Source: Candidatus Geothermarchaeota archaeon
Lineage (GTDB): Archaea > Thermoproteota > Nitrososphaeria > Geothermarchaeales > JDFR-13
Length of the DNA: 7,416 nt
Direction of reading: 5' to 3'
Assembly: GCA_015522055.1 (NCBI GenBank)
Contig: WAMZ01000005.1
Coordinates: forward strand, 1 to 7,416
Shown: positions 1 to 6,734 of the stretch, piece by piece
Layout: every line of letters begins with the position of its first letter
Position numbering within the stretch: position 1 is the stretch's first letter
Translations under genes and position numbers: made by a program
The notes under the pieces: model-generated
The model's database searches: none
The model's input: the letters and a program-made list of their open reading frames with translations, nothing else
Told to the model about the DNA's origin: nothing

Positions 1-325
1 GACCAGCACCACGCGAGCCAACCCTATAGACACACCAGAATGGCGAGCCAGCGTATATAGAGTTATATAGAATCCTATCCCCCTCATGTAGCCAAATCGG
101 CTCCCCCAACCTAAGCCTAACCATCCTCAGCCCACCCAACTCCATAGAAAAATGTTTATAGCCGTCGGGAGCCACACCAACCCCCGTATAACCATCATTA
201 TCGGTATATCTAAATGAGAAGACAGGGACTGAACCATCCATTGACACATATATATTAAGGATCCTAATCCTACCATCCTCAAAGCCATCCAACAATTCCC
301 TCAGCCTAACGTAGCCATTATTCAT
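1..325 (-). CDS. Hypothetical protein, fourth gene of the RecA/HerA-like operon (3' end beyond left edge)
   Basis: I do not recognise this protein. The frame is open from ATG at 325 to the left edge, giving 108 codons with no stop, so it is a real partial gene. It begins MNNGYVRLRELLDGF. What follows looks rich in beta strands (RIRILNIYVSMDG, VPVFSFRYTD, MVRLRLGEPIWL), with many Gly and aromatic residues, one Cys, and no signal peptide or membrane segment in the visible part. The start is supported by GAGGGT five bases upstream and by an 8-base overlap with the end of the membrane-protein gene (stop at 318-320). The next ATG, out of frame at the overlap, hits a stop after five codons. Its position makes it very likely co-transcribed with the three upstream genes. 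No function can be assigned. Confidence 0.75.
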   Translation of the reverse strand, partial: MNNGYVRLRELLDGFEDGRIRILNIYVSMDGSVPVFSFRYTDNDGYTGVGVAPDGYKHFSMELGGLRMVRLRLGEPIWLHEGDRILYNSIYAGSPFWCVYRVGSRGAG

Positions 326-668
326 AGAAGACCCTCTTAAGTCTCCTCCAAAACCCCTTTAGCAATAGCCTCATACTCTGAAGAATATGCCTATTCCAAC
401 CAGCTACATATAGAGTAAGCATGGCTAAAGCCATGAAAGCGGTCTCAGCTGGATATAGAAGAAAAATTATAACAACTATGGCCTTAGCTATAGAAGATAG
501 GGAGAGCCTATCTATAAAAAAGATGTAAAGTAGGAGTAGTGAAGCGGCTATGCTGAGGGCCGCCGAGAATGGGGTTAAGCCATATCTATTGGACAATAGG
601 TTTGAGGCGATAGAAACAGCCACTATATACACAAAGATTTTAGACAGTAGCCTCATCAGGCGTCCCAT
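318..668 (-). CDS. Small multi-pass membrane protein of the RecA/HerA-like operon
   Basis: The product is about 116 aa and hydrophobic. Likely membrane segments lie near residues 11-27, 34-52, and 60-91; the last is long enough for two helices split around Pro73. The N-terminus (MGRLMRLLSK) and the tail after residue 92 (KGFWRRLKRVFYE) are basic, which favours cytoplasmic ends under the positive-inside rule. I recognise no family. The start is chosen because a perfect GAGGTG lies at 676-681, seven bases before ATG 668; ATG 671 is four bases away and also possible. Starts further upstream would place the SD inside the gene. It overlaps the end of the RecA-like gene by 29 bases and the next gene by 8, so it is almost certainly in the same transcript. 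It could anchor the ATPase module to the membrane, which is inference. Confidence 0.72.
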   Translation of the reverse strand: MGRLMRLLSKIFVYIVAVSIASNLLSNRYGLTPFSAALSIAASLLLLYIFFIDRLSLSSIAKAIVVIIFLLYPAETAFMALAMLTLYVAGWNRHILQSMRLLLKGFWRRLKRVFYE

Positions 669-1641
669 CATTGGACACCTCATGGAACCCATCGTCCTTA
701 ATCACTAGGTCCAAGGTAAACTCGAACTCGGGTAGTAGGGGGGACCGCTCCCCCACCAGCCTACGCCTAGACTTACCCATCCTACTTAGGTAAAGGGAGT
801 ATTTAAAGCCATAGCCTATGGCGTAACCACCATAGAATGAGTGGAAACCCTTACCAGTTGGATTTTTACTCTCATGATTAGTCGCGAAGACCACGAGCCC
901 ATACTCACTGGCAAGCCTAATTAAATTCCCAACAACCAGATTAGTCACGACTGCCCTAGCCGGCAGATCCGATAGGGAAACAGCTAGATTCTTAACCAAC
1001 ATCCCGATACTATCGAGGACTAGATACATAACCCTATACTTCCTGATAAACTTTGATAATGGACTCGTCGTGGGATCAGATAAACCCTTAATCCTAACCT
1101 CCGTCTTCTGACCCTTACGCTCAACCTCGGCCTCCACATCCATAAGCTTAAGCAATAGAGACAGGTCTACACGATCCAAGAGGTATATATTTCCCCTCCC
1201 CCTACTCTCCGCCTCCAAATCCACCTTTCTATAGAAAAATCTTACCGCGTCGCTCAGATCCTCCAAGTCATAGACTATACCCAGGTCATCCAATATAGTA
1301 GATAAATACCGCTTGAACTCCGAGACAGTCATCTTCTTACCCCCCTTCAACGGTACACTCTTAGACAGCTTAACATCTAGGACATTAACCTCATTCCCAA
1401 ACCTCTCCCTAAACCTACGCCCCATCTCGCTCGAGAAATTACTCCTAAACGAGGCCTCCGTATCAATATATAATGCATTCCCGAGGCCCTGTCCAACCAG
1501 CTCATATATAAGCTGATAGATTAGGAGCGTCTTGCCAGCCTGATACGGGCCATATATATGTATCATACTCTCCCTAGGTATACCCCCTCCAAAGACCTCA
1601 TTCAATCTAGGCAGACTCCTAACTATAAAGCGTTCAACCAT
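640..1641 (-). CDS. RecA/RadA-superfamily ATPase (RadB/RadC-like), with a large insertion
   Basis: This is a 333-aa P-loop ATPase of the RecA/RadA superfamily. The features seen are RLNEVFGGGIPRES leading into the core, Walker A GPYQAGKT (31-38), YIDTEASF (58-65, matching the YIDTE of RadA that carries the catalytic Glu), Walker B YLVLDS (206-211), FATNHES (253-258, sensor-like) and FYGGYAIGYGFKYSLYLSR (269-287), where RadA has its second DNA loop. It lacks the N-terminal helix-hairpin-helix domain of RadA, so it is a RadA paralogue rather than the main recombinase. Walker A and B are about 165 residues apart, roughly 75 more than in RadA; the extra charged stretch lies between about 90 and 190. 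ATG 1641 has GGGGTG six bases upstream and overlaps the HerA-like gene by 8 bases. ATG 1644 is an alternative. Likely roles are repair or DNA handling with the HerA-like partner (inference). Confidence 0.85.
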   Translation of the reverse strand: MVERFIVRSLPRLNEVFGGGIPRESMIHIYGPYQAGKTLLIYQLIYELVGQGLGNALYIDTEASFRSNFSSEMGRRFRERFGNEVNVLDVKLSKSVPLKGGKKMTVSEFKRYLSTILDDLGIVYDLEDLSDAVRFFYRKVDLEAESRGRGNIYLLDRVDLSLLLKLMDVEAEVERKGQKTEVRIKGLSDPTTSPLSKFIRKYRVMYLVLDSIGMLVKNLAVSLSDLPARAVVTNLVVGNLIRLASEYGLVVFATNHESKNPTGKGFHSFYGGYAIGYGFKYSLYLSRMGKSRRRLVGERSPLLPEFEFTLDLVIKDDGFHEVSNDGTPDEATV

Positions 1642-2872
1642 CATCACCACCCCTAAGCCACATCAAACCCTTCACAGTCACCCTATACACATACCCACCA
1701 CCCACTCTCTCCCTCCTGAGATACCCATTCCTCCACAGCCAATCGACAGCCATATAAACCTCCCTCCGATCCACACCCACCAAATACATGTAGATACCCT
1801 CCAACCCAAGGCCACCCACATCTCTCACCCTAGCCAAAATCTCCCTAGCAAGGGACTCATCAGGCTCATAACCACCACCCTCAACAACCTCCCCACCATA
1901 CTCCAAGCGCCTCAGGCCACTCACAACCCGGATAGGCAATAACCTACCAACACTAAGAAACTGATGCGTAGAATAGTCGTCGAACCTCATCGGATCGAAA
2001 CCAACCCTACTCCAGAGGGGAAATAGCCTAGAATTGGCTACCACCAAGTTATACAGAGGGAGCCTATATAGGAAGTCGAGCCTCAAATGACCCATATGAA
2101 TAACTGGGGTAGCCCCATTCATAATACCATAATTTAATAAATGATAATGAAGAGGCATCAGATGGCCGGCGAAGAGCTCCATCGACAAACACAGACCAAC
2201 ATGCCTCGATCCAAGTAGATAAGCACCATGGATAATTACTAGATATGGCAGAAGCCTATTATATAATCCCGGAATACCTGCGAAGCTCAATATAGACGGC
2301 CCACCTACAAGCCTATCCAACCTAATAGGCTCATCGACATAGTATAAACGCCTAACCCCACCCTCGAATATCAGTGGCTTAAGAAATACATACAGCATAT
2401 TATATAAACTCTTCTCATAGCCAGAAGCCTCATTCCTCAAAACCTCCAGCTCAGACACAATCAATTCATTATTTAAATACCCCTCCCTATCCCAAAGACC
2501 TGATACTAGACTCCTAAACATCTGACGCCAGGTATATGGAAAACCCAGCAGCCCAGCCACCGTACACAATGAGTCAGTAACAAGGTCAATATATATCCAT
2601 GGATCCACCCCATCAGGGGGCATAAATACATTTATAGGTATATCTATCCCGAGCTGAAGCCTCGCCAAATCATCTATGCCAGTATCTACATCTATCCACA
2701 GCCCATGTAAATCAAATATTACTGGATAAGTAGACTCCAGTGGAATAGTATTCAGAATATCGATCAATATAGGGTCTAAGTAGTCACAGATAACCACAGT
2801 ACCCCTAGAGACCAGCTCCCAGGTAAGCGACACATTCTCATCAATATCCCTAAAACCTATCTGCATATCCAT
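1634..2872 (-). CDS. Degenerate HerA/FtsK/VirB4-like protein with C-terminal winged helix
   Basis: The 412-aa product has the layout of a HerA/VirB4-type DNA-pumping ATPase without its catalytic loop. The region where Walker A is expected (residues 14-40, LTWELVSRGTVVICDYLDP) has no GxxxxGK[ST]. It is followed by VIFDLHGLW (51-59), resembling the strand HerA-like proteins carry after the P-loop helix. HVGLCLSMELF (224-234) sits where Walker B and its Glu would be, and NGATPVIHMGHLRLDF (252-267) where the sensor and arginine-finger strand would be. Residues about 339-407 look like a winged helix (LAREILARVRDVGG, VYMAVDWLWRNGYLRRE, YVYRVTVKGL), suggesting DNA binding. It is the first gene of a four-gene overlapping operon. 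A TATA box centred 29-30 bp upstream supports ATG 2872 and a leaderless mRNA; ATG 2866 is an alternative. Family assignment rests on pattern only and is moderately sure. Confidence 0.6.
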   Translation of the reverse strand: MDMQIGFRDIDENVSLTWELVSRGTVVICDYLDPILIDILNTIPLESTYPVIFDLHGLWIDVDTGIDDLARLQLGIDIPINVFMPPDGVDPWIYIDLVTDSLCTVAGLLGFPYTWRQMFRSLVSGLWDREGYLNNELIVSELEVLRNEASGYEKSLYNMLYVFLKPLIFEGGVRRLYYVDEPIRLDRLVGGPSILSFAGIPGLYNRLLPYLVIIHGAYLLGSRHVGLCLSMELFAGHLMPLHYHLLNYGIMNGATPVIHMGHLRLDFLYRLPLYNLVVANSRLFPLWSRVGFDPMRFDDYSTHQFLSVGRLLPIRVVSGLRRLEYGGEVVEGGGYEPDESLAREILARVRDVGGLGLEGIYMYLVGVDRREVYMAVDWLWRNGYLRRERVGGGYVYRVTVKGLMWLRGGDDG

Positions 2873-2897
2873 CGGTAGAATAGACTAGAGACTAGGG

Positions 2898-2905
2898 TTA
2901 TAATA
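2898..2905 (-). promoter_or_regulatory. TATA box of the four-gene operon
   Basis: TATTATAA is centred about 29-30 bp before ATG 2872. At the usual archaeal spacing, transcription would begin at or within a few bases of the start codon. It is the only clear TATA box before the four overlapping genes that follow. Confidence 0.6.
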
Positions 2906-2914
2906 GTACCCCAA

Positions 2915-2941
2915 TTTTGAAGCTTCAAAAATTTTTGAAGC
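2915..2941. repeat. Two overlapping perfect palindromes between aroK and the operon promoter
   Basis: TTTTGAAGCTTCAAAA (2915-2930) is a perfect 16-bp palindrome. GCTTCAAAAATTTTTGAAGC (2922-2941) is a perfect 20-bp palindrome. They share nine bases, so the GAAG/CTTC unit occurs three times in alternating orientation. The block starts one base after the aroK stop codon and ends about 10 bp upstream of the TATA box of the next operon. It could be the binding site of a dimeric regulator, or an intrinsic terminator for aroK, since the transcript has a U5 run within a hairpin. The sequence alone does not choose between these. Confidence 0.65.
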
Positions 2942-3823
2942 CTATTCCTCAACAACCCTATACGTATATCCCTTTGAGGTTGGGCGTGTCACAAGAGTCT
3001 TATAACCCCTATCCTCAAGCAAAGCCCTAAATCTATCCAAATCATCCTCCTTCACAAAAATACATATACTAGGCCCGGTGCCAGCTACACATGCAGCCAC
3101 AGCACCCTCCGTCAATGTCTCAACCAAAGTCTCATAATCAAGGTTACCGAGGATAGAGAAGAGAATCCCATTGAGCGTCGCGGCCTTAAGATGCCCACCC
3201 TTCTGCCCAACATCAAAAATCTTCTTAAATAGCTCCCCATACCTCCTAATCTCCCTAATACGTGACAACAGGTTGCTACCCTCCACCCTCCTATAGCCTA
3301 TTATGATACTATGCTCCGGGACCCCAGTATACCAGGATATAACCCTACCACCCATGTTATCGGTATAGACCACACCACCCTTAAGAGAGGCATATATCCC
3401 ATCCAGAGACGCCGAGTATAGGCCACCCACAGCCTTAGAGATATTGAGGGCATGATGAATAATGTCATTCTCAGAGAACGTAAGCTCAAGCAGCTGAGCT
3501 GCCGCGAGAACCGAATATACCGATACAGCCGCCCCACTCTTCAACCCAATCCCAGGAGGTATCCGCGACTCTATCTCAATCCTAATACCCCTATCCTTAG
3601 ACTTAGATAAATATCTATGGATAAATCCCTTCCTAACCTGGTTGATCAACTTAGTATCCCTATCCCACTCCCCCTTAATAATAAACTCAACATCACCAGG
3701 TTTATCCGTATAGCTAGCCACAACCCTAAGTGGAATATCTATCCCCATAGAAGCAGCATAACCACTCGTTACACTAGTAATAAATGGAAGAGAACCGTGG
3801 CCAATAACCTCTACAGTCTTCAT
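2942..3823 (-). CDS. aroK: Shikimate kinase, archaeal GHMP type
   Basis: This enzyme phosphorylates shikimate with ATP to give shikimate 3-phosphate, step five of the chorismate (aromatic amino acid) pathway, in the cytoplasm. The 293-aa product follows the archaeal GHMP-family shikimate kinase throughout. It has an N-terminal GHGSLPF...TSGYAASMGIDIPL, motif 2 IPPGIGLKSGAA (88-99), SASLDGIYASLKGGVVYTDN (137-156), LKAATLNGILF (212-222), motif 3 AGTGPS (247-252), and a C-terminal TRPTSKG. It is unrelated to bacterial P-loop AroK. Motif 2 is odd: archaeal members usually read GLxSSSA, but here it is GLKSGAA, so the Ser expected to help hold Mg-ATP appears to be Gly. A TATA box centred 25 bp upstream supports ATG 3823 (leaderless); the TTG one codon earlier is not needed. 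No other aro gene is visible, and it is probably monocistronic. Confidence 0.9.
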   Translation of the reverse strand: MKTVEVIGHGSLPFITSVTSGYAASMGIDIPLRVVASYTDKPGDVEFIIKGEWDRDTKLINQVRKGFIHRYLSKSKDRGIRIEIESRIPPGIGLKSGAAVSVYSVLAAAQLLELTFSENDIIHHALNISKAVGGLYSASLDGIYASLKGGVVYTDNMGGRVISWYTGVPEHSIIIGYRRVEGSNLLSRIREIRRYGELFKKIFDVGQKGGHLKAATLNGILFSILGNLDYETLVETLTEGAVAACVAGTGPSICIFVKEDDLDRFRALLEDRGYKTLVTRPTSKGYTYRVVEE

Positions 3824-3843
3824 CAAAAAATAATAATGTTGAC

Positions 3844-3851
3844 TATTATAA
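3844..3851 (-). promoter_or_regulatory. TATA box of aroK
   Basis: TTATAATA lies within an AT-rich stretch (3844-3859) between the dehydrogenase stop and aroK. Its centre is about 25 bp from ATG 3823, implying transcription starting at the start codon and a promoter independent of the upstream gene. Confidence 0.6.
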
Positions 3852-3868
3852 TTTTAAAAGACAATCCA

Positions 3869-5014
3869 CTACCTCCATACCCCAATATCCAGTTTTATAC
3901 CAGGCCTCCTCCCAAGCTCCCTGAAAAACTCATCCGCATCCAATATCCTCTCAACCGGGTAGGCACCGGGCTTATCAATCAGCACCCTAGCCAACCAATA
4001 CGCAACAATCGATGGCGGCACAGACATTAGGAGGGAACCAGTGTCCCAACCAACCTCAGCCACCGCAGTAGCGTCGAGAACCCTATACTCCCCACCCACA
4101 TATCCAGAGACCTCAGCCCGAAGCATCTCATAGCCACGCCATCCCCGGAAATCCAATTCAAGCCTACCAAGCAAAGCCAGGAGAACATCCCTAGGAACAA
4201 CCTCAACCCCATCAACCGAGACCGGCTCCCTAGACGCCAGACCAAGCTCAGCCAGGAGCCTCCACTTCATACCCTCATCCCACGGCAGGTTAAACGCATC
4301 AATCTTATACCATACCTCCCTAACACCCTTATCCAAATATGTCTCCGCCAACGTCAATACCTCGGGATGGAAAATCAGGAAAACCCTTGCCCTACCCACA
4401 GGCTCCGGGAACACCCTCTCCTCCATCCCCGAGAAGGGAGGAACCTTCACGAAACGGCCATCCCGAAAAACAACTGCATCCATCGTCGCCTCATCCAGGA
4501 TCGTCTCTATAGAATACTTCCACCTAATAGGGTTAACCCTATCTGGAGGCCTCACCTCCCTACTAACATCATATAAATGGATATAGTCTATAGAATCCAT
4601 CTCATCAGCCAAAACCTTCGCCAACATATTGATAAGGCCCGGGGCACCACCAACATCAATTACAGCCGTCACCCCAGCCTCCAAAAACCTATCATGATAG
4701 CTATATAGTGAACTACCAAGGTCGACATAAGGCGTACCAGTCTCCAGAGAAGCCTCAAGAACATACTTTGCCAAGCCATAGTAGGTTGCATTCACGACAC
4801 AATCGACATCGGCCAAAACCCTCTTAAGTAACTCAACATCCCTAACATCAAGCTTTATACCCTCAACCCTATCACCCAGGGATTCAGCCAACCCGACAAC
4901 CTTATCAAAATCAATGTCAGCAACCACAACCCTATCAATATCAGGATAAAATTTAACCAAGTCGCCGACAATCGCACTCCCAACAAGACCAGCCCCTATA
5001 ACAAGGATATCCAT
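3869..5014 (-). CDS. Saccharopine dehydrogenase / L-lysine 6-dehydrogenase family oxidoreductase
   Basis: This is a 381-aa NAD(P)-dependent oxidoreductase. The N-terminal Rossmann domain begins MDILVIGAGLVGSAI, with GxGxxG at residues 7-12. The second strand ends VVVADID, with Asp33 where it would contact the adenine ribose, which favours NAD over NADP. CVVNATYYGLAKYVLEASLETG and VDLGSS (about 72-101) and DVGGAPGLINMLAKVLADE (119-137) are family hallmarks. The later VEVVPRDVLLALL and KPGAYPVERILD (about 353-364) match the C-terminal part of lysine 6-dehydrogenases, whose length (about 385 aa) is also close. Substrates known in this family include lysine, saccharopine and carboxynorspermidine; I cannot choose between them, and no lysine-pathway neighbour is visible. 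ATG 5014 has GGTGGT six bases upstream and 126 bp of AT-rich intergenic DNA with TATA boxes before it. The 45-bp gap to aroK holds the aroK promoter. Confidence 0.82.
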   Translation of the reverse strand: MDILVIGAGLVGSAIVGDLVKFYPDIDRVVVADIDFDKVVGLAESLGDRVEGIKLDVRDVELLKRVLADVDCVVNATYYGLAKYVLEASLETGTPYVDLGSSLYSYHDRFLEAGVTAVIDVGGAPGLINMLAKVLADEMDSIDYIHLYDVSREVRPPDRVNPIRWKYSIETILDEATMDAVVFRDGRFVKVPPFSGMEERVFPEPVGRARVFLIFHPEVLTLAETYLDKGVREVWYKIDAFNLPWDEGMKWRLLAELGLASREPVSVDGVEVVPRDVLLALLGRLELDFRGWRGYEMLRAEVSGYVGGEYRVLDATAVAEVGWDTGSLLMSVPPSIVAYWLARVLIDKPGAYPVERILDADEFFRELGRRPGIKLDIGVWR

Positions 5015-5103
5015 CTATAGACCACCATACCATAAAACCTAGAAATCCATGAATAATATACATATCAATACATCAATAAATGAATATTTTACAAATTAAT
5101 AAC

Positions 5104-5115
5104 TTTAAATATAAA
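5104..5115 (-). promoter_or_regulatory. Probable TATA box for the dehydrogenase gene
   Basis: TTTATATTTAAA is the strongest TATA-like sequence in the 126-bp intergenic region. It would place a start site near 5085, with a leader of about 70 nt carrying the GGTGGT ribosome site before ATG 5014. A second AT-rich candidate near 5053-5063 would give a shorter leader of about 20 nt. Confidence 0.4.
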
Positions 5116-5140
5116 CAATGAATCAATACTCCAGATAAAA

Positions 5141-5404
5141 TTAGGCTGAGTACAGCTCATCCAATGTACTCCATAACTCATCCTCGTCTTCAAGACCCTT
5201 TATAATAATCTTACCGGTCCTGAATATATTGATCTCCAAGCCGTCCTTCCGGACCCTGACGAGAGGCCTAACCCTAGAAATATTAAATACTTTATACAAC
5301 TTGGATACAGCCTCCTCAGAATACTCATCCTTAAACAAAACCATGAAACCCTTCTTCTCCCCACACAGCTTCTCAATCTTCCTAATATAATCCCTATAAC
5401 TCAC
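5141..5404 (-). CDS. 87-aa protein overlapping sufS, with a TBP-repeat-like C-terminal half
   Basis: I recognise no named family. The 87-aa soluble product has an amphipathic, charged N-terminal half (YIRKIEKLCGEKKGFMVLF, EEAVSKLYKVF) and a C-terminal half, VRPLVRVRKDGLEINIFRT then GKIIIKGLEDEDELWSTLDEL. The motif [IL]xIFxTGKxIIxG followed by an acidic helix is what one repeat of TATA-binding protein looks like (LIFxSGKxVxTG). A half-TBP fold is therefore possible, but this is inferred from pattern alone. GTG 5404 is chosen because translation then overlaps the sufS end by only 11 bases and has GGTGGT five bases upstream; an earlier ATG at 5434 would overlap more and add an unlikely Trp-rich leader. 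Coupling to sufS suggests a shared job, such as sulfur delivery or Fe-S assembly, but nothing else supports that. Confidence 0.72.
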   Translation of the reverse strand: MSYRDYIRKIEKLCGEKKGFMVLFKDEYSEEAVSKLYKVFNISRVRPLVRVRKDGLEINIFRTGKIIIKGLEDEDELWSTLDELYSA

Positions 5405-6638
5405 TGGAGACCACCACAATCTCCTTAAGGGCATCTATAAAGATGTCAATCTCCTCCTTTAAATTATATATATAAAAGCTGGCCCTAGCCGAGTTGGTAA
5501 TACCAAATCTATCATGCAGCGGCTGTGCACAGTGATGCCCACTCCTAACCATTATACCATAGTCATCAAGTAAGGAAGCAGCCTCATGGCCACCAATACC
5601 CCTAACATTGAAAGCAACAACACCAGCCCTCTCACCGGGGTCCCGAGGGCCATAGACCTCCACACCATCCAAACCATCCATCAAACCCATGGCATACCTG
5701 ACAAGCTCCCTCTCATAACTATGAACATTCTCCATCCCCAGCCTCTCAAGATACTTAACAGCCTCCATCAAGCCAACTGCACCAGCGACATTAGGCGTCC
5801 CAGCCTCAAACTTCCAAGGCAAATCATTATACTCAATCCTAAACCCCACTCCAGGCTCAAGATGCACACTACTTATCATATCCCCACCGCCCAGAAAAGG
5901 CTCCATATCCTCCAAAATATCCTCCCTACCATACAACACCCCGATACCCATAGGACCCAGCATCTTATGCCCAGAGAATGCCAGAAAATCTATACCAAGC
6001 TTCTTCACATCGATAGGTATATGGGGAACCGACTGAGCCCCATCGACCAAAATATATCCACCAACCTCATGAACCATCTTAGCCATCTCCGCCACATCAT
6101 TAATAGTACCAAGGACATTCGATACATGGGGGACACATAGGATCCTAGTCCTACTCGAAAGCTTAGACTCCAAATCATCCATATCTATATGCCCATCCCC
6201 AGTAACATTCACATACCTAATCTTGAAACCCTTAACCTTAGAAATGATATGCCATGGAACTATCGTACTATGGTGATCCATTAAAGTAACCAGCACCTCA
6301 TCCCCCTCACCAAACTCATGTAGACCCAGTGAATAGGCAACAAGGTTTATAGCCTCAGTAGCATTCTTAACAAAGATAATCTCCCTATAACTATCAGCAC
6401 CGATAAACCTAGCCACATACTCATGGGCATCCTCATACAACTGAGAAGCCTCCTGAGACATAGTATGTACAGCCCTATGCACATTACTATTATAATACCT
6501 ATAGTAGTTTGATACCGCCTCAATAACCTGTATAGGCTTCTGACTAGTAGCAGCATTATCAAAATATATTAAACGCTTACCGCCCACCCTCCTATCTAGA
6601 ATAGGGAAATCCCTCCTAACCTCATAAGGATCAAACAT
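5394..6638 (-). CDS. sufS: Cysteine desulfurase, SufS (group II) family
   Basis: This PLP enzyme removes sulfur from L-cysteine to give alanine and an enzyme-bound persulfide, the sulfur donor for Fe-S clusters and thio-cofactors or thio-tRNA. It is 414 aa, close to the roughly 405 of the family. The hallmarks are LIYFDNAATSQKP (23-35), NATEAINLV (92-100), DHHS (121-124, with the His expected to stack on PLP), DGAQS (199-203), SGHK with the PLP lysine Lys225, AGTPN (279-283) and RSGHHCAQP (365-373) with the persulfide Cys370. The RxGHHCAQP loop is the group II (SufS/CsdA) version. ATG 6638 is preferred over TTG 6650 because a TATA box lies 26 bp upstream, where it would drive a leaderless mRNA. 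Its last 11 bases overlap the 87-aa gene. No SufE, SufU, IscU or SufBCD gene is in view. Confidence 0.95.
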   Translation of the reverse strand: MFDPYEVRRDFPILDRRVGGKRLIYFDNAATSQKPIQVIEAVSNYYRYYNSNVHRAVHTMSQEASQLYEDAHEYVARFIGADSYREIIFVKNATEAINLVAYSLGLHEFGEGDEVLVTLMDHHSTIVPWHIISKVKGFKIRYVNVTGDGHIDMDDLESKLSSRTRILCVPHVSNVLGTINDVAEMAKMVHEVGGYILVDGAQSVPHIPIDVKKLGIDFLAFSGHKMLGPMGIGVLYGREDILEDMEPFLGGGDMISSVHLEPGVGFRIEYNDLPWKFEAGTPNVAGAVGLMEAVKYLERLGMENVHSYERELVRYAMGLMDGLDGVEVYGPRDPGERAGVVAFNVRGIGGHEAASLLDDYGIMVRSGHHCAQPLHDRFGITNSARASFYIYNLKEEIDIFIDALKEIVVVSSEL

Positions 6639-6659
6639 GACTCCCACCAACTACTACCA

Positions 6660-6668
6660 ATTATATTT
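6660..6668 (-). promoter_or_regulatory. TATA box of sufS
   Basis: AAATATAAT is centred about 26 bp from ATG 6638, implying a leaderless sufS transcript. It is too close to the alternative TTG 6650 (about 14 bp) for that codon to be in the mRNA, so it also decides the start. A further AT-rich block at about 6680-6700 could be a second promoter. Confidence 0.55.
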
Positions 6669-6734
6669 TGAGAGGCCTATCTATAATTATAATTAAATGG
6701 TTATTATTTAACAGTGTTATATAATAACTCACTA

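Noticed and set aside
640..1641. The main recombinase RadA
   Set aside because: The N-terminal helix-hairpin-helix domain is missing and the core carries a large insertion, so it is a paralogue.
1634..2872. Member of the crenarchaeal Ced/Ted DNA-import systems (CedB-like)
   Set aside because: CedB has an intact P-loop and works with characteristic CedA membrane proteins. This protein has no P-loop, and the neighbouring membrane protein does not look like CedA.
3617..4030. 137-codon open frame on the plus strand
   Set aside because: It spans the aroK start, the promoter and the end of the dehydrogenase gene on the opposite strand, and its sequence resembles no protein family.
5586..6140. 184-codon open frame on the plus strand
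   Set aside because: It lies entirely opposite sufS, whose conserved motifs are unmistakable. Its translation is His-, Thr- and Asn-rich low-complexity sequence typical of an antisense shadow.
6639..6650. Upstream TTG start adding four residues to SufS
   Set aside because: The TATA box is only about 14 bp from it, so the codon would lie outside the transcript; SufS proteins align from the ATG at 6638.
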